NCBI GenBank assembly: GCA_020048595.1
Contig: JAIFMH010000002.1
Coordinates: 1-34,590 of the forward strand
Direction: 5' to 3'
Source of the DNA: Bacteroidota bacterium
GTDB lineage: Bacteria > Bacteroidota > Bacteroidia > Bacteroidales > UBA4417
Length of the DNA stretch: 34,590 bases
How positions within the stretch are numbered: the stretch's first letter is position 1; the number at the start of each line of letters is the position of its first letter. The translations under genes and the position numbers were made by a program. Shown here piece by piece: positions 18,220-28,796 of the stretch. The notes under the pieces were generated by a model. The model was not told the origin of the DNA. It did not search any database and saw only the letters and a list, made by a program, of their open reading frames with translations.

Positions 18220-19476
18220 ATGCTGTATTATCTTTTCACTTTTCTTGATAAAGCGTACAATGTACCAGGAGCCGGAATGTTCCAATTCATTTCGTTCCGT
18301 GCTGCAATGGCCACGATATTTTCATTATTCATTTCCTTAATATACGGTAAACGGATCATCAATTACCTGCGTGCGAAACAAATCGGTGAAACCGTGCGCG
18401 AACTTGGTTTGGATGGACAAATGGCTAAAACAGGAACCCCAACCATGGGAGGAGTTATAATTCTCGGAGCTCTTCTTATTCCTACATTACTATTTGCAAA
18501 AATTTTAAACATATACATATTGCTAATGCTCTTTGTAACTGTCTGGCTTGGCCTGATCGGTTTTCTGGATGACTACATCAAGGTTTTTAGAAAAAACAAA
18601 GAAGGACTTGCCGGCAAGTTTAAGATCATTGGACAGGTTGTAGCAGGTTTGGTTGTTGGTTCAGTATTGTATTTCAATGAAGGCATTGTAATCCGCGAGC
18701 GAGTTCCGGAAAAAAGAACAGAGGTAAGAACAAGCACTCTTACTGCCTTCGAACAGGTGAAAGATCATAATAAAAAATTCAAATCTACCCCGGAGAAGTC
18801 CACCAAAACAACTATCCCCTTCTTTAAAAACAATGAATTCGACTATGCCGTTCTGCTAAAATGGGTAGGTGATGACTATAGAAAATATGCCTGGCTGATT
18901 TTCATCCCAATGGTGATTTTTGTGATAACAGCTATCTCCAATGGTGCCAATCTTACGGATGGAATGGATGGGCTGGCGACAGGAACTTCTGCGGTTATTG
19001 CCGGAACGCTCGGTTTACTAGCGTGGGTCAGCGGCAACATCGTTTTTGCTGATTATCTCAACATTATGTATATCCCGAATACCGGCGAACTGGTGGTGTT
19101 CATATTTGCACTTGTCGGAGCATGTGTGGGTTTTCTGTGGTACAATTCATTTCCAGCCCAGATCTTTATGGGTGATACCGGAAGTCTGGCTTTAGGCGGT
19201 ATTATAGCTGCACTGGCTATTATGATCCGTAAGGAATTGCTTATCCCTATACTTTGTGGAATTTTTATTGCCGAAAACCTGTCAGTTGTCATTCAGGTAG
19301 CATACTTCAAATACACAAGAAAAAGGACCGGCGAAGGGAAAAGAGTATTTCTGATGGCGCCATTACATCATCATTATCAAAAGAAAGGGTATCCGGAACC
19401 AAAGATCGTAATGAGGTTCCTGATTATCGGTATAGCGCTGGCGTTAGCATCCATAATCACACTAAAGATCAGGTAA
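18220..19476 (+). CDS. mraY: Phospho-N-acetylmuramoyl-pentapeptide-transferase
   Basis: [64 protein letters not shown]; contains a hydrophilic insertion typical of this group. Confidence 0.96.
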   Translation: MLYYLFTFLDKAYNVPGAGMFQFISFRAAMATIFSLFISLIYGKRIINYLRAKQIGETVRELGLDGQMAKTGTPTMGGVIILGALLIPTLLFAKILNIYILLMLFVTVWLGLIGFLDDYIKVFRKNKEGLAGKFKIIGQVVAGLVVGSVLYFNEGIVIRERVPEKRTEVRTSTLTAFEQVKDHNKKFKSTPEKSTKTTIPFFKNNEFDYAVLLKWVGDDYRKYAWLIFIPMVIFVITAISNGANLTDGMDGLATGTSAVIAGTLGLLAWVSGNIVFADYLNIMYIPNTGELVVFIFALVGACVGFLWYNSFPAQIFMGDTGSLALGGIIAALAIMIRKELLIPILCGIFIAENLSVVIQVAYFKYTRKRTGEGKRVFLMAPLHHHYQKKGYPEPKIVMRFLIIGIALALASIITLKIR

Positions 19477-19492
19477 AGGAAAGCTTTGAATA

Positions 19493-20833
19493 ATGATTAA
19501 GAAAATAGCCATACTCGGAGCAGGCGAAAGCGGAACAGGAGCAGCGGTGCTGGCTAAGAAACAAGGATTCAGGGTTTGGCTATCCGATTCCGGAAAAATT
19601 AAAGAAAAATACAAAAACGTTCTTTCACATTATGAAATAGCATTCGAGGAGGGCAGGCATACAGAGGATGAAATTCTTGATGCAGATGAAGTGATCATCA
19701 GTCCGGGAATACCATTAACGGCGCCTTTAGTACTGAAAATCAAGGCTAAGCAAATACCAGTAATTTCTGAGATAGAATTTGCCACAAGATTTACAAAAGC
19801 AAAGAAAATTTGCATTACAGGATCAAATGGAAAAACAACTACCACGCTCCTCATCCATCATATCCTTAAAAATGCAGGCTTTAATGTTGGACTGGCCGGG
19901 AATGTAGGCGAGAGTTTCGCCATGCAGGTCGCCATCAAAGAATATGATTGGTATGTGTTGGAAATCAGTTCATTTCAGCTCGACAGCATGTTTGAATTTA
20001 AAGCTGACATTGCCATTTTAACCAATATCACACCCGATCACATGGATCGGTACGATTACAAATTTGAAAACTACATCAACTCGAAATTCAGAATTACTCA
20101 GAATCAAACCATTGAAGATGCCTTTATCTATTGCCTAGATGACGAAGTAAGTGCTGCCGAAGTAGGCAGACGTAATCTGAAAGCACAGATTTACACAACT
20201 ACCTGTCAACCGGGAAACACCTCAGCGAATGCCTATTGTTTTGAAAATAAAATCCAAATAACCACAAATACTAACTTTTTTACCATGACATTGGAAGAAC
20301 TCGCCTTACAAGGCAAACACAATGTGTACAATTCGATGGCTGCTTCAATAGCCTCAAAACTGGTTGATATCCGCAGTGAAAGTATCCGCCAGTCGCTGAG
20401 TGCTTTTGAAAATGTACCGCACCGTCTCGAATTTGTGGCACGTATCCATGGCATTGACTTTATCAATGATTCCAAGGCTACCAATGTTAACAGCGCCTGG
20501 TACGCGCTCGAAACCGCCGACTCACCACTGATATGGATTGCAGGCGGGATTGATAAAGGAAATGATTACTCAAAACTTGAAGAATTAGTATCTCAAAAAG
20601 TTAAAGCCATTATCTGCCTTGGAGTCGACAATGCAAAAATCATCGAGACATTTGGTTCCAGGGTTGACGCTATTTATGAAACTAACTCAGCTGAACAAGC
20701 CGTATTAACAGCTTATACCATTGGCAAAAAAGGAGATACTGTTCTATTATCCCCAGCTTGTGCCAGTTTCGATTTGTTTGAAAGCTATGAAGAACGTGGT
20801 AATAAATTTAAACAGGCTGTTAAAAATTTATAA
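19493..20833 (+). CDS. murD: UDP-N-acetylmuramoyl-L-alanine--D-glutamate ligase
   Basis: ILGAGESGTGAAVLAKKQGF, ITGSNGKTTTTLLIHHIL, FINDSKATNVNSAWYAL, LLSPACASFDLFESYEERGNKFK. Confidence 0.96.
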   Translation: MIKKIAILGAGESGTGAAVLAKKQGFRVWLSDSGKIKEKYKNVLSHYEIAFEEGRHTEDEILDADEVIISPGIPLTAPLVLKIKAKQIPVISEIEFATRFTKAKKICITGSNGKTTTTLLIHHILKNAGFNVGLAGNVGESFAMQVAIKEYDWYVLEISSFQLDSMFEFKADIAILTNITPDHMDRYDYKFENYINSKFRITQNQTIEDAFIYCLDDEVSAAEVGRRNLKAQIYTTTCQPGNTSANAYCFENKIQITTNTNFFTMTLEELALQGKHNVYNSMAASIASKLVDIRSESIRQSLSAFENVPHRLEFVARIHGIDFINDSKATNVNSAWYALETADSPLIWIAGGIDKGNDYSKLEELVSQKVKAIICLGVDNAKIIETFGSRVDAIYETNSAEQAVLTAYTIGKKGDTVLLSPACASFDLFESYEERGNKFKQAVKNL

Positions 20834-20862
20834 CAAAAATAAAATTTCATCCAGACTTAAAA

Positions 20863-22038
20863 ATGATTCAGATAATTCCGAAAGTACGTGGGGATAAAGT
20901 AATATGGGGAGTTGTAATTATACTCTCGGTATTTTCTGTTCTGGCTGTATACAGTTCAACCACAACGCTTGCTTACCGTTTCAAACAGGGAAACACTGAG
21001 TTTTACCTGCTGAAACATATAGGCATTCTCATTTTTGGATTTATCCTGATGTATGCGGCACACAAGATCAAATATGTGTACTATTCCAGAATATCGATGC
21101 TGGCGGTATTAATTGCAGCCCCGCTCCTGCTTTATACACTTGTTTTTGGGGAAGTTCGTAACGAAGCAGCCCGTTGGACTACTTTGCCGGGCGTGAACAT
21201 TATGTTTCAGCCGTCGGATCTTGCGAAACTAGCGCTCATAATGTTTGTTGCCAGTATGCTGGCCAAGAAACAGGACAATATAAAAGACTTCAAAAGTGCG
21301 TTTATCCCCATTTTACTGCCGATTTTAGTTATCTGCGGACTTATACTGCCGGCTAACCTTTCAACAGCAGCCATACTTTTTGTAACCTGTATTGTGTTGA
21401 TGTTTATCGGCGGAGTGAAATTCAGGTACTTGCTTACACTGGCAGCATTGGGAATTACAGCCCTGGCACTTTTGGTTACATTCCTGATGGTTTCGCCAAA
21501 ATCAAGCGGCCGTTTGGGAACCTGGCAGAATCGTATTGAAAATTTTGGCGGTAAAGGCGATAGCGATGAAACCTTCCAGGTTGACCAGGCAAAAATTGCG
21601 ATAGCCAACGGAGGAATAATTGGGAAATTACCAGGTAACAGCATGCAGAAGAATTTTCTTCCAAATCCTTTCAACGATTTTATTTTCGCCATTATCATTG
21701 AAGAATATGGAGCTATCGGGGCAATTACGATCCTCCTCATGTACCTTATCCTGCTTTACCGGGGTATTCGTATTGCTATTAAAGCACCCGGCAATTTCGG
21801 GGCCCTGCTGGCAATTGGTGTTACAATAAGCCTCGTTTTTCAGGCTTTTGCAAATATGGCAGTTGCCGTAAATCTAGTGCCTGTCACAGGCCAGCCGTTA
21901 CCGCTGGTAAGCATGGGAGGAACAAGCATCTGGTTCACCAGTATAGCAATCGGAATAATACTAAGTGTAAGTAAAGAAATGGATGAAGTTGAAGATATAA
22001 AAGAAGAAACACCTGAATTGGAAAATGCAGCAGTTTAA
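20863..22038 (+). CDS. ftsW: FtsW/RodA/SpoVE-type SEDS glycosyltransferase
   Basis: Polytopic; AARWTTLPGVNIMFQPSDLAKLALIMF, FAIIIEEYGAIGAI, LVPVTGQPLPLVSMGGTS. Confidence 0.95.
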   Translation: MIQIIPKVRGDKVIWGVVIILSVFSVLAVYSSTTTLAYRFKQGNTEFYLLKHIGILIFGFILMYAAHKIKYVYYSRISMLAVLIAAPLLLYTLVFGEVRNEAARWTTLPGVNIMFQPSDLAKLALIMFVASMLAKKQDNIKDFKSAFIPILLPILVICGLILPANLSTAAILFVTCIVLMFIGGVKFRYLLTLAALGITALALLVTFLMVSPKSSGRLGTWQNRIENFGGKGDSDETFQVDQAKIAIANGGIIGKLPGNSMQKNFLPNPFNDFIFAIIIEEYGAIGAITILLMYLILLYRGIRIAIKAPGNFGALLAIGVTISLVFQAFANMAVAVNLVPVTGQPLPLVSMGGTSIWFTSIAIGIILSVSKEMDEVEDIKEETPELENAAV

Positions 22039-23146
22039 AAACATAAGGATAATCCTCAGTGGTGGTGGCACAGGCGGGCATATATTCCCGGCAGTAGCCA
22101 TTGCTAACGCTGTTAAAGAGGCATCACCTGATGCTGAAATTATGTTTGTTGGTGCCAAAGGCCGGATGGAAATGGAAAAGGTGCCGGCAGCCGGATATCC
22201 TATTGAAGGTTTGTGGATCAGTGGATTACAACGCAGACTTACTTTTGATAATCTCATGTTCCCTTTTAAAGTGACTTCCAGCTTATTCAAAGCCAGAAAA
22301 ATCATCAAATCGTTTAAACCTGATGTGGTGATTGGTACCGGTGGCTATGCATCAGGACCCACGCTGAAGATAGCTTCGTGGTTAGGTATTCCAACCCTGA
22401 TACAGGAACAAAATTCGTTTCCCGGAATTACAAATAAAATGCTTGCATCAAAAGCCGACAGAATATGTGTGGCTTATGAGGGTATGGAGAAATTCTTTCC
22501 CGCTTCGAAAATAAAAATTACTGGAAATCCGGTGAGGCATGACATTGAGTTTAACAACAACTCCCGCTATGAAGCCTTAAAAGGTTTTGGTCTTAGTCCT
22601 GATAAATTAACATTGCTTGTGGTTGGTGGAAGCCTGGGCGCTAGAACAATAAACCATAGTATTCATGCCGGATTAAGAGTGCTGGCTGAAAACAATATTC
22701 AACTGATCTGGCAAACGGGAAAGCTTTATGGCATACAGGCAGCTAAGGCTGTTAATGAATTTCAACTGGATGGAATTATTACCATGCCATTTATCAAACA
22801 GATGGATATGGCATATTCTGCAGCCGACATTGTTGTTTCAAGAGCAGGAGCTATTGCTATTTCGGAATTGTGTCTCACCGGAAAACCTTCAATACTTGTA
22901 CCATCGCCAAATGTTGCCGAAGACCATCAAACCAAAAATGCGCTGGCACTAGCTTCAAAAAATGCTGCTATTCTTGTTAAGGATTCTGAAGCGGCAGCCA
23001 GTTTGATCAGTACAATAACTTCTCTGGCAGCAAATATTACACAACAGAAAACCCTGAGCGAAAATATCAGTGCAATGGCAATCAGAAACTCGGCACACCA
23101 GATAGCAGAACTCGTATTTGAACTTGCATTAAAAATAAAAAAATAA
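22025..23146 (+). CDS. murG: UDP-N-acetylglucosamine--N-acetylmuramyl-(pentapeptide) pyrophosphoryl-undecaprenol GlcNAc transferase
   Basis: ILSGGGTGGHIFPAVAIANA, GTGGYASGPTLKIA, QEQNSFPGITNK, VSRAGAIAISEL; overlaps the ftsW 3' end by 14 bp. Confidence 0.96.
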   Translation: MQQFKNIRIILSGGGTGGHIFPAVAIANAVKEASPDAEIMFVGAKGRMEMEKVPAAGYPIEGLWISGLQRRLTFDNLMFPFKVTSSLFKARKIIKSFKPDVVIGTGGYASGPTLKIASWLGIPTLIQEQNSFPGITNKMLASKADRICVAYEGMEKFFPASKIKITGNPVRHDIEFNNNSRYEALKGFGLSPDKLTLLVVGGSLGARTINHSIHAGLRVLAENNIQLIWQTGKLYGIQAAKAVNEFQLDGIITMPFIKQMDMAYSAADIVVSRAGAIAISELCLTGKPSILVPSPNVAEDHQTKNALALASKNAAILVKDSEAAASLISTITSLAANITQQKTLSENISAMAIRNSAHQIAELVFELALKIKK

Positions 23147-23157
23147 AAAGCATTTAC

Positions 23158-24531
23158 ATGTCGTTGAGAATTAAGGAACATATCATTTATTTCCTCGGGA
23201 TCGGAGGCATCGGCATGAGTGCTCTGGCGCGGTATTTTTTAGCTAAGGGGTACCAGGTTCATGGATATGACCGTACTTCGACTGACCTGACCGCAAACCT
23301 TGAAAACGAAGGCATGATAATTCATTTTCACGAAGCTGTTGAACTAATACCTGCTGAAACCGGGCTGGTAATTTACACGCCAGCTATTCCGGCAACAAAT
23401 GCAGAATTACAATACCTTAAGAAAAGTGGTGTGCGAATGATGAAAAGAGCCGAGGTACTTGGCATGCTTTCATCAGAATACCAAACTATTGCTTGTGCCG
23501 GAACCCATGGAAAAACAACCACATCTTCAATGGTTTCATATCTGATGGAACAATCCCATGTAGGTTGTCAGGCTTTCCTTGGAGGCATTTCCAGGAATTT
23601 CGGCAGCAACCTTATGATTTCGGAAACATCTCCTTTTATGGTTGTTGAAGCTGATGAATATGACAGATCATTCCTTCACCTCTATCCAACAATTGCGATA
23701 ATCACCAGTATCGATTCCGATCATCTTGATATTTATACCAACCTGGCTTCTGTTCATGAAGCATTCAGCAGTTTCACAGGGAATATTGTTTCGCAAGGCT
23801 CGTTAATTATCAAGAAAGGTCTCGACCTGCCTTTGCAACTGGCTGTTGATTGCAAAGTGCTTAAATATGCTGTGAATGAGGAAGCTGATTTTTACGCCTC
23901 CAACCTCAGCCTTGAGAATAATCTGTACCATTTTGATTTCAACTATCCTAACGGAAAAATCAATAACCTGGTACTTGGTATCCCGGGGTTATACAATGTT
24001 GAAAATGCCGTTGCGGCATTAGCTGCAGCTATTCTTGCCGGTGTTACTCCTGAAGAACTCAGCCAGGGGCTTGCAACTTTTAAAGGAGTGAAACGCCGTT
24101 TCGATATCCGATTGAATGAGGATAATATAGTTTATATCGATGATTATGCGCATCATCCTGAAGAGATTAAGGCTTGCATAAGTTCTGCGAGAGCGATGTT
24201 CCCTGATCGTAAGCTCACCGGTATTTTCCAGCCGCATTTGTTCTCCCGTACCCGTGACTTTGCCGCCGGTTTTGCTGAAAGTTTGTCAATGTTAGACGAA
24301 GTGCTTTTATTGCCTATTTATCCGGCACGCGAACTTCCTATTCCGGGGATTGATTCACCGATGCTTCTTTCATTGATGAATCATGACAATAAACATCTGA
24401 TCGAAAAGGGAGATATCCCAGCATATTTTTCAGGGAAACATACCGAAGTAATAATAACCATGGGAGCTGGAGATATTGATACCCTGGTTGAGCCGATTGA
24501 AAACTTTTTCAGTGCAAATAAAAAGATATAG
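23158..24531 (+). CDS. murC: UDP-N-acetylmuramate--L-alanine ligase
   Basis: FLGIGGIGMSALARYFL, AGTHGKTTTSSMVS, EADEYDRSFLHL, YIDDYAHHPEEIKA, FQPHLFSRTRDF. Confidence 0.96.
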   Translation: MSLRIKEHIIYFLGIGGIGMSALARYFLAKGYQVHGYDRTSTDLTANLENEGMIIHFHEAVELIPAETGLVIYTPAIPATNAELQYLKKSGVRMMKRAEVLGMLSSEYQTIACAGTHGKTTTSSMVSYLMEQSHVGCQAFLGGISRNFGSNLMISETSPFMVVEADEYDRSFLHLYPTIAIITSIDSDHLDIYTNLASVHEAFSSFTGNIVSQGSLIIKKGLDLPLQLAVDCKVLKYAVNEEADFYASNLSLENNLYHFDFNYPNGKINNLVLGIPGLYNVENAVAALAAAILAGVTPEELSQGLATFKGVKRRFDIRLNEDNIVYIDDYAHHPEEIKACISSARAMFPDRKLTGIFQPHLFSRTRDFAAGFAESLSMLDEVLLLPIYPARELPIPGIDSPMLLSLMNHDNKHLIEKGDIPAYFSGKHTEVIITMGAGDIDTLVEPIENFFSANKKI

Positions 24532-24532
24532 T

Positions 24533-25333
24533 ATGAAGATATTGGTAAAAATATTGCTCATAACCTTATGGATTGCCATAGCAGCTGGTGTTGTGGTAAT
24601 TATGAGCTTTGCCAATGATACTCATGAAGTAAAACAATGCCGCGGAATAACCTGCCGGATTGATTATCGGGGCGGACAGCCCTTAATGAGCGGTAACGAT
24701 CTTATAGCTGAAATTAACAGGAAATTCGGCAAACTGCAGTCCGTGACTATTGGCGAAGTTGATATAGCAGGAATTGCCTCGCTTGTAAAAAAGAATCCAT
24801 ACCTCGAAAACACTGATGTTCTGGTTACGATTGAAGGAGATATCCTGATCAGAGCAGATCAATGTATTCCCGTGATCAGGTATTATTCGTCAGCGGGATA
24901 TCCTCATTATATTGATAAGAACGGGCGTATAATGCCGGTAAATCCAGCTTATCCGTATAAAATACTTATTGCAAGCGGACAAATTGAGAGTCCGTTAAAA
25001 GACGGAAAAAGCATTTTTGCAATATCGGATTCGAATCATGTACTAAAAGCAAAACTAAAAAACCTTTACGACATTCATCTTCTTGCAGGAATCATAAATA
25101 CAGACAGTACCTTGAAAGCACTGATTGAGCAGGTTTATGTAACAAGCAGCGGTAAAATCCAACTGGTTACCAAAGCAGGATCACATATTGTTTACATGGG
25201 CGATACAACGGATGCTGCCGAGAAGCTTGAAAACCTGAAATATTTTTACAAACATGGTCTTGTTAAAACCGGTTGGAATAAATATCAAAAGGTGAATCTG
25301 GAATATAAAAATCAAATAGTGTGCACAAAATAA
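24533..25333 (+). CDS. ftsQ: FtsQ-like cell division protein
   Basis: Start at ATG 24533, 1 bp after the murC stop (track start 24476 lies inside murC). N-terminal TM then FtsQ-like region; syntenic between murC and ftsA. Confidence 0.82.
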   Translation: MKILVKILLITLWIAIAAGVVVIMSFANDTHEVKQCRGITCRIDYRGGQPLMSGNDLIAEINRKFGKLQSVTIGEVDIAGIASLVKKNPYLENTDVLVTIEGDILIRADQCIPVIRYYSSAGYPHYIDKNGRIMPVNPAYPYKILIASGQIESPLKDGKSIFAISDSNHVLKAKLKNLYDIHLLAGIINTDSTLKALIEQVYVTSSGKIQLVTKAGSHIVYMGDTTDAAEKLENLKYFYKHGLVKTGWNKYQKVNLEYKNQIVCTK

Positions 25334-25343
25334 ATTTAAAGCT

Positions 25344-26621
25344 ATGCAATCGGAAATCGTAGTCGGGTTAGATATCGGAACAACAAAAATTGCTGCCATC
25401 GCGGGACGCCGCAACGAATTCGGCAAAATCGAGGTATTGGGCTATGGCCATACCGAATCCATTGGCGTGCGTCGTGGTGTGATTACAAATATTGAAAACA
25501 CGGTAAATTCAATACAAACTGCCATCAAGGAGGCCCAGGCACACTCGAAAGTCACCATCCGCACAGTGAACGTGGGTATTGCCGGACAACATATTCGCAG
25601 TATTCAGCACAGGGCCAGCACCATCAGGCCAAATCCTGACACTGAAATCAGCCAGGCAGATATTGACCAGTTTACATCAAGCATTTACAATATTGCCATG
25701 AATCCGGGTGAGAAAATAATTGATGTACTGCCACAGGAGTTTATTATTGATGGAGAAGCCGGTGTTAAGGATCCCAAGGGTATGCTGGGGCATCAGATGG
25801 GAGCCAGCTTCCATATTGTAACAGCGCAAACTTCAGCAGCTCAAAATATAATGAAATGTATCGAAAAATCAGGCTATAACCTTCAGCACATGATCCTGCA
25901 ACCCCTGGCATCAGCGGAAGCGGTACTGAGTGTTGATGAGAAAGAAGCCGGTGTAGTTCTGGTAGATATAGGAGGCGGAACAACAGATGTTGCTATTTTC
26001 CTTGATGGTATAATCAGGCACACCGCTGTAATTCCTTTTGGAGGTGAAATAATTACCGAAGATATTAAAGCCGGCTGCAGTATTATCAAGAAACATGCTG
26101 AAGATCTGAAAGTGAAATTTGGCTCCGCGCTTGCCAGCGAAAACCGCGCCGAAGAAGTAGTAGCCATCCCCGGCCTAAGAGGCAGGGATCCAAAAGAAAT
26201 TACACTGAAAAATCTTGCAAAGATTATCCAGGCGCGGATGGAAGAAATTATAGAAGCCGTGTACCAGGAGATCAAAAGTACCGGACTTGAAAAAAGACTT
26301 ATAGCAGGAATAGTATTAACAGGTGGGGGCGCAATGCTCAAACACATCGAACAACTTACTCAGTTTATTACCGGAATGGATACCCGTATTGGTTATCCGA
26401 ATGAACATCTGGCTGCCAATTCCGTAGACGAAATGACCAGTCCGATGTATTCTACCGGACTTGGACTGGTTTTAATGGGAATGCAACGTGCAGATGTTTC
26501 ACGTATCAAAAATGACGTCACCAAGCCGGAGGAACCAACAATAGAACCCAAAAAACCACCTCGTGGACCCAACAAAATTTCTGATTGGCTTGATAAGTTT
26601 TTTGGCGACGGAATCAGTTAA
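25344..26621 (+). CDS. ftsA: Cell division protein FtsA
   Basis: VGLDIGTTKIAAIAG, VVLVDIGGGTTDVAIF, GIVLTGGGAMLKHIEQL; C-terminal amphipathic-like ISDWLDKFFGD. Confidence 0.96.
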   Translation: MQSEIVVGLDIGTTKIAAIAGRRNEFGKIEVLGYGHTESIGVRRGVITNIENTVNSIQTAIKEAQAHSKVTIRTVNVGIAGQHIRSIQHRASTIRPNPDTEISQADIDQFTSSIYNIAMNPGEKIIDVLPQEFIIDGEAGVKDPKGMLGHQMGASFHIVTAQTSAAQNIMKCIEKSGYNLQHMILQPLASAEAVLSVDEKEAGVVLVDIGGGTTDVAIFLDGIIRHTAVIPFGGEIITEDIKAGCSIIKKHAEDLKVKFGSALASENRAEEVVAIPGLRGRDPKEITLKNLAKIIQARMEEIIEAVYQEIKSTGLEKRLIAGIVLTGGGAMLKHIEQLTQFITGMDTRIGYPNEHLAANSVDEMTSPMYSTGLGLVLMGMQRADVSRIKNDVTKPEEPTIEPKKPPRGPNKISDWLDKFFGDGIS

Positions 26622-26704
26622 TAATTAACAGGTATTTTGTTAGTAAATTTTTAAACAGTAGAAAGTAACAAGAATATTAAACAATTAATTTTAGGGGGAG
26701 AAAA

Positions 26705-28270
26705 ATGACTGAAATGCTAAAATTCGATCGGCCTGATGAACAGGCTCCAATCATAAAAGTAATAGGTGTAGGTGGCGGAGGCAGCAATGCTGTTTCGTAT
26801 ATGTATACCCAAGGTATAAAAGGCGTTGATTTTTACATATGCAATACTGACAATCAATCGCTTAGCAAATGTGAAGTGCCTAATAAAATACGCCTCGGAA
26901 ATACCGGTTTAGGTGCTGGTGCCAACCCAACAGTAGGCCGTGATGCAGCCATTCTGATTGCCGACGAGATAAGGGAAATCCTATCCCACAATACATCTAT
27001 GTTATTTATTACAGCAGGTATGGGAGGCGGAACCGGAACAGGTGCTGCTCCCATTATTGCACAAATAGCACGTGAACTTGGTGTATTAACAGTTGGTATC
27101 ATTACCAAACCGTTCAGTTTCGAAGGTCGTAAACGCGAATTGCAGGCTATAGCCGGTATTGAAGAACTAAAAAAATATGTTGATACCACTCTTGTAATAT
27201 GCAATGACAAACTGCTCGATATGCAAGGCGACATGAAACTCAGCCAGGCATTCGGCAAAGCAGATAATGTTCTGACAATAGCAGCCAAAGGTATTGCTGA
27301 AATCATCACCGTTACCGGCCGTATAAATGTCGATTTCGAGGATGTAAAAACGGTAATGCAGGGAAGTGGCAAAGCAATCATGGGTGCAGGTATAGCCAAT
27401 GGCCCCGACCGTGCTGTTAAAGCTGTTGAAATGGCGTTAAATTCACCTTTACTTGATGACACAGATATAAAAGGCGCTGCCAATGTATTGCTATACATCA
27501 CTTCGGGAAAGAATGAAATTTCGCTCGAAGAACTGAATGATATTACAGGCTACATAACGTCCCGTACAGGTGAAGATGCCAACGTAATATGGGGAGATGG
27601 TGTTGATGATAATCTGGATGACGAAATTTCAATAACCCTTATTGCTACTGGTTTCAGCAGACCAGTTGTTACGAAACATCACCTGGATGAGATTAAAAAT
27701 ACCCTGTATGCTCCTCAGGCTGTTAAAGTGGAATCAATTACAGAAGTTCAGCTGGTTGTTGAACAAGCCAATTCTGTAAAATCAACAGAGGAACCTTCAA
27801 GAATTTTACCTGATCCAGCTGTAAATAATAATCCATTAACTCTTTTTGCTGAAAATCCTTCCGAGAGATCAGAAAAATCTGTAGAAACCAGCATACAGAA
27901 CGCAGAACCGATTGAAGTAAAATCGTTTTTTCGCCAGGAACCGGAATTCGAAATTGTAAGTCCGGTAATGAAACCTGAAGCAAAAACTCCGGTATATGTT
28001 CATACCCCGGTTGAGAAACCAATTATTGAACAGGAAGATCAGCGCCAGGACCGGATCAATAAGTTGAAAAGCCTGAGCCATAAAACAATGAGCACATCAA
28101 ATGTGGAGGAAATGGAAAGAGTGCCTGCTTATATGCGGCGCAATGTTGATCTGCCTGAAGCCAGCCAAATGAATGAAGGACAGGTTTCGCGGTATACATT
28201 AGGTAGCGATGCTAACAACAAAACCGGACTGAGGGAGAACAATTCGTTCCTGCATGATAATGTTGACTAA
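26705..28270 (+). CDS. ftsZ: Cell division protein FtsZ
   Basis: KVIGVGGGGSNAVSYM, ITAGMGGGTGTGAAPIIAQIAREL, NVDFEDVKTVM; internal VPAYMRRNV motif and terminal NNSFLHDNVD. Confidence 0.97.
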   Translation: MTEMLKFDRPDEQAPIIKVIGVGGGGSNAVSYMYTQGIKGVDFYICNTDNQSLSKCEVPNKIRLGNTGLGAGANPTVGRDAAILIADEIREILSHNTSMLFITAGMGGGTGTGAAPIIAQIARELGVLTVGIITKPFSFEGRKRELQAIAGIEELKKYVDTTLVICNDKLLDMQGDMKLSQAFGKADNVLTIAAKGIAEIITVTGRINVDFEDVKTVMQGSGKAIMGAGIANGPDRAVKAVEMALNSPLLDDTDIKGAANVLLYITSGKNEISLEELNDITGYITSRTGEDANVIWGDGVDDNLDDEISITLIATGFSRPVVTKHHLDEIKNTLYAPQAVKVESITEVQLVVEQANSVKSTEEPSRILPDPAVNNNPLTLFAENPSERSEKSVETSIQNAEPIEVKSFFRQEPEFEIVSPVMKPEAKTPVYVHTPVEKPIIEQEDQRQDRINKLKSLSHKTMSTSNVEEMERVPAYMRRNVDLPEASQMNEGQVSRYTLGSDANNKTGLRENNSFLHDNVD

Positions 28271-28282
28271 ACAGAAACAATA

Positions 28283-28735
28283 ATGGAACTGGAAAAACTA
28301 ATTAACGAGGATATAAAGCAGGCAATGATCCATAAGGACAAGGAAAAACTTGAAGCCTTACGATCCATAAAAGCTGCCCTGCTGCTCGAAAAAACAGGCA
28401 AAGATGTTACCGGCGGTATTATTCCTGAAACAGTTGAATTAAAAATGCTTCAGCGCCTGGTAAAACAACGCCGCGAAAGTGCTGAGATATACAAAGCGCA
28501 AGGCCGTCCCGATCTGGCCGAACCTGAAATCTTCCAGGCTTCGATTATCGAAAAGTATCTGCCTGAACAGTTGAGTGACGAGGATGTAATTGCTATTGTA
28601 AAAAAAGTAATCGCTGATACCGGTGCCACTGGAATTAAAGATATGGGAAAAGTGATGGGGCTTTCAACCAAACTGGTTGCCGGCAAAGCCGATAATAAAA
28701 TGATTTCGGAAATTATTAAAAAGTTACTCCCTTAA
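28283..28735 (+). CDS. GatB/YqeY domain-containing protein
   Basis: INEDIKQAMIHKDKEKLEALRSIKAALLLEKT... RRESAEIYKAQGRPDLAEPEIFQASIIEKYLPEQLSDEDV... IKDMGKVMG. Confidence 0.93.
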   Translation: MELEKLINEDIKQAMIHKDKEKLEALRSIKAALLLEKTGKDVTGGIIPETVELKMLQRLVKQRRESAEIYKAQGRPDLAEPEIFQASIIEKYLPEQLSDEDVIAIVKKVIADTGATGIKDMGKVMGLSTKLVAGKADNKMISEIIKKLLP

Positions 28736-28765
28736 CCTAAACCACTCATAACCTAATTTTTTTAT

Positions 28766-28796
28766 AAACCCTGTAGTCCCCCTGCAGGGTTTTTTG
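28766..28796 (+). terminator. Terminator ending the dcw/yqeY transcript
   Basis: AAACCCTG-N11-CAGGGTTT (28766-28773/28785-28792) followed by TTTTTGTTTTT. Confidence 0.88.

Noticed and set aside
25883-26347. 154-aa minus-strand ORF opposite ftsA, and similar shadows opposite ftsZ (26854-27501), ftsW (21207-21740) and murE (17760-18146)
   Set aside because: All lie fully inside strongly supported genes on the other strand and have the low-complexity look of antisense frames.
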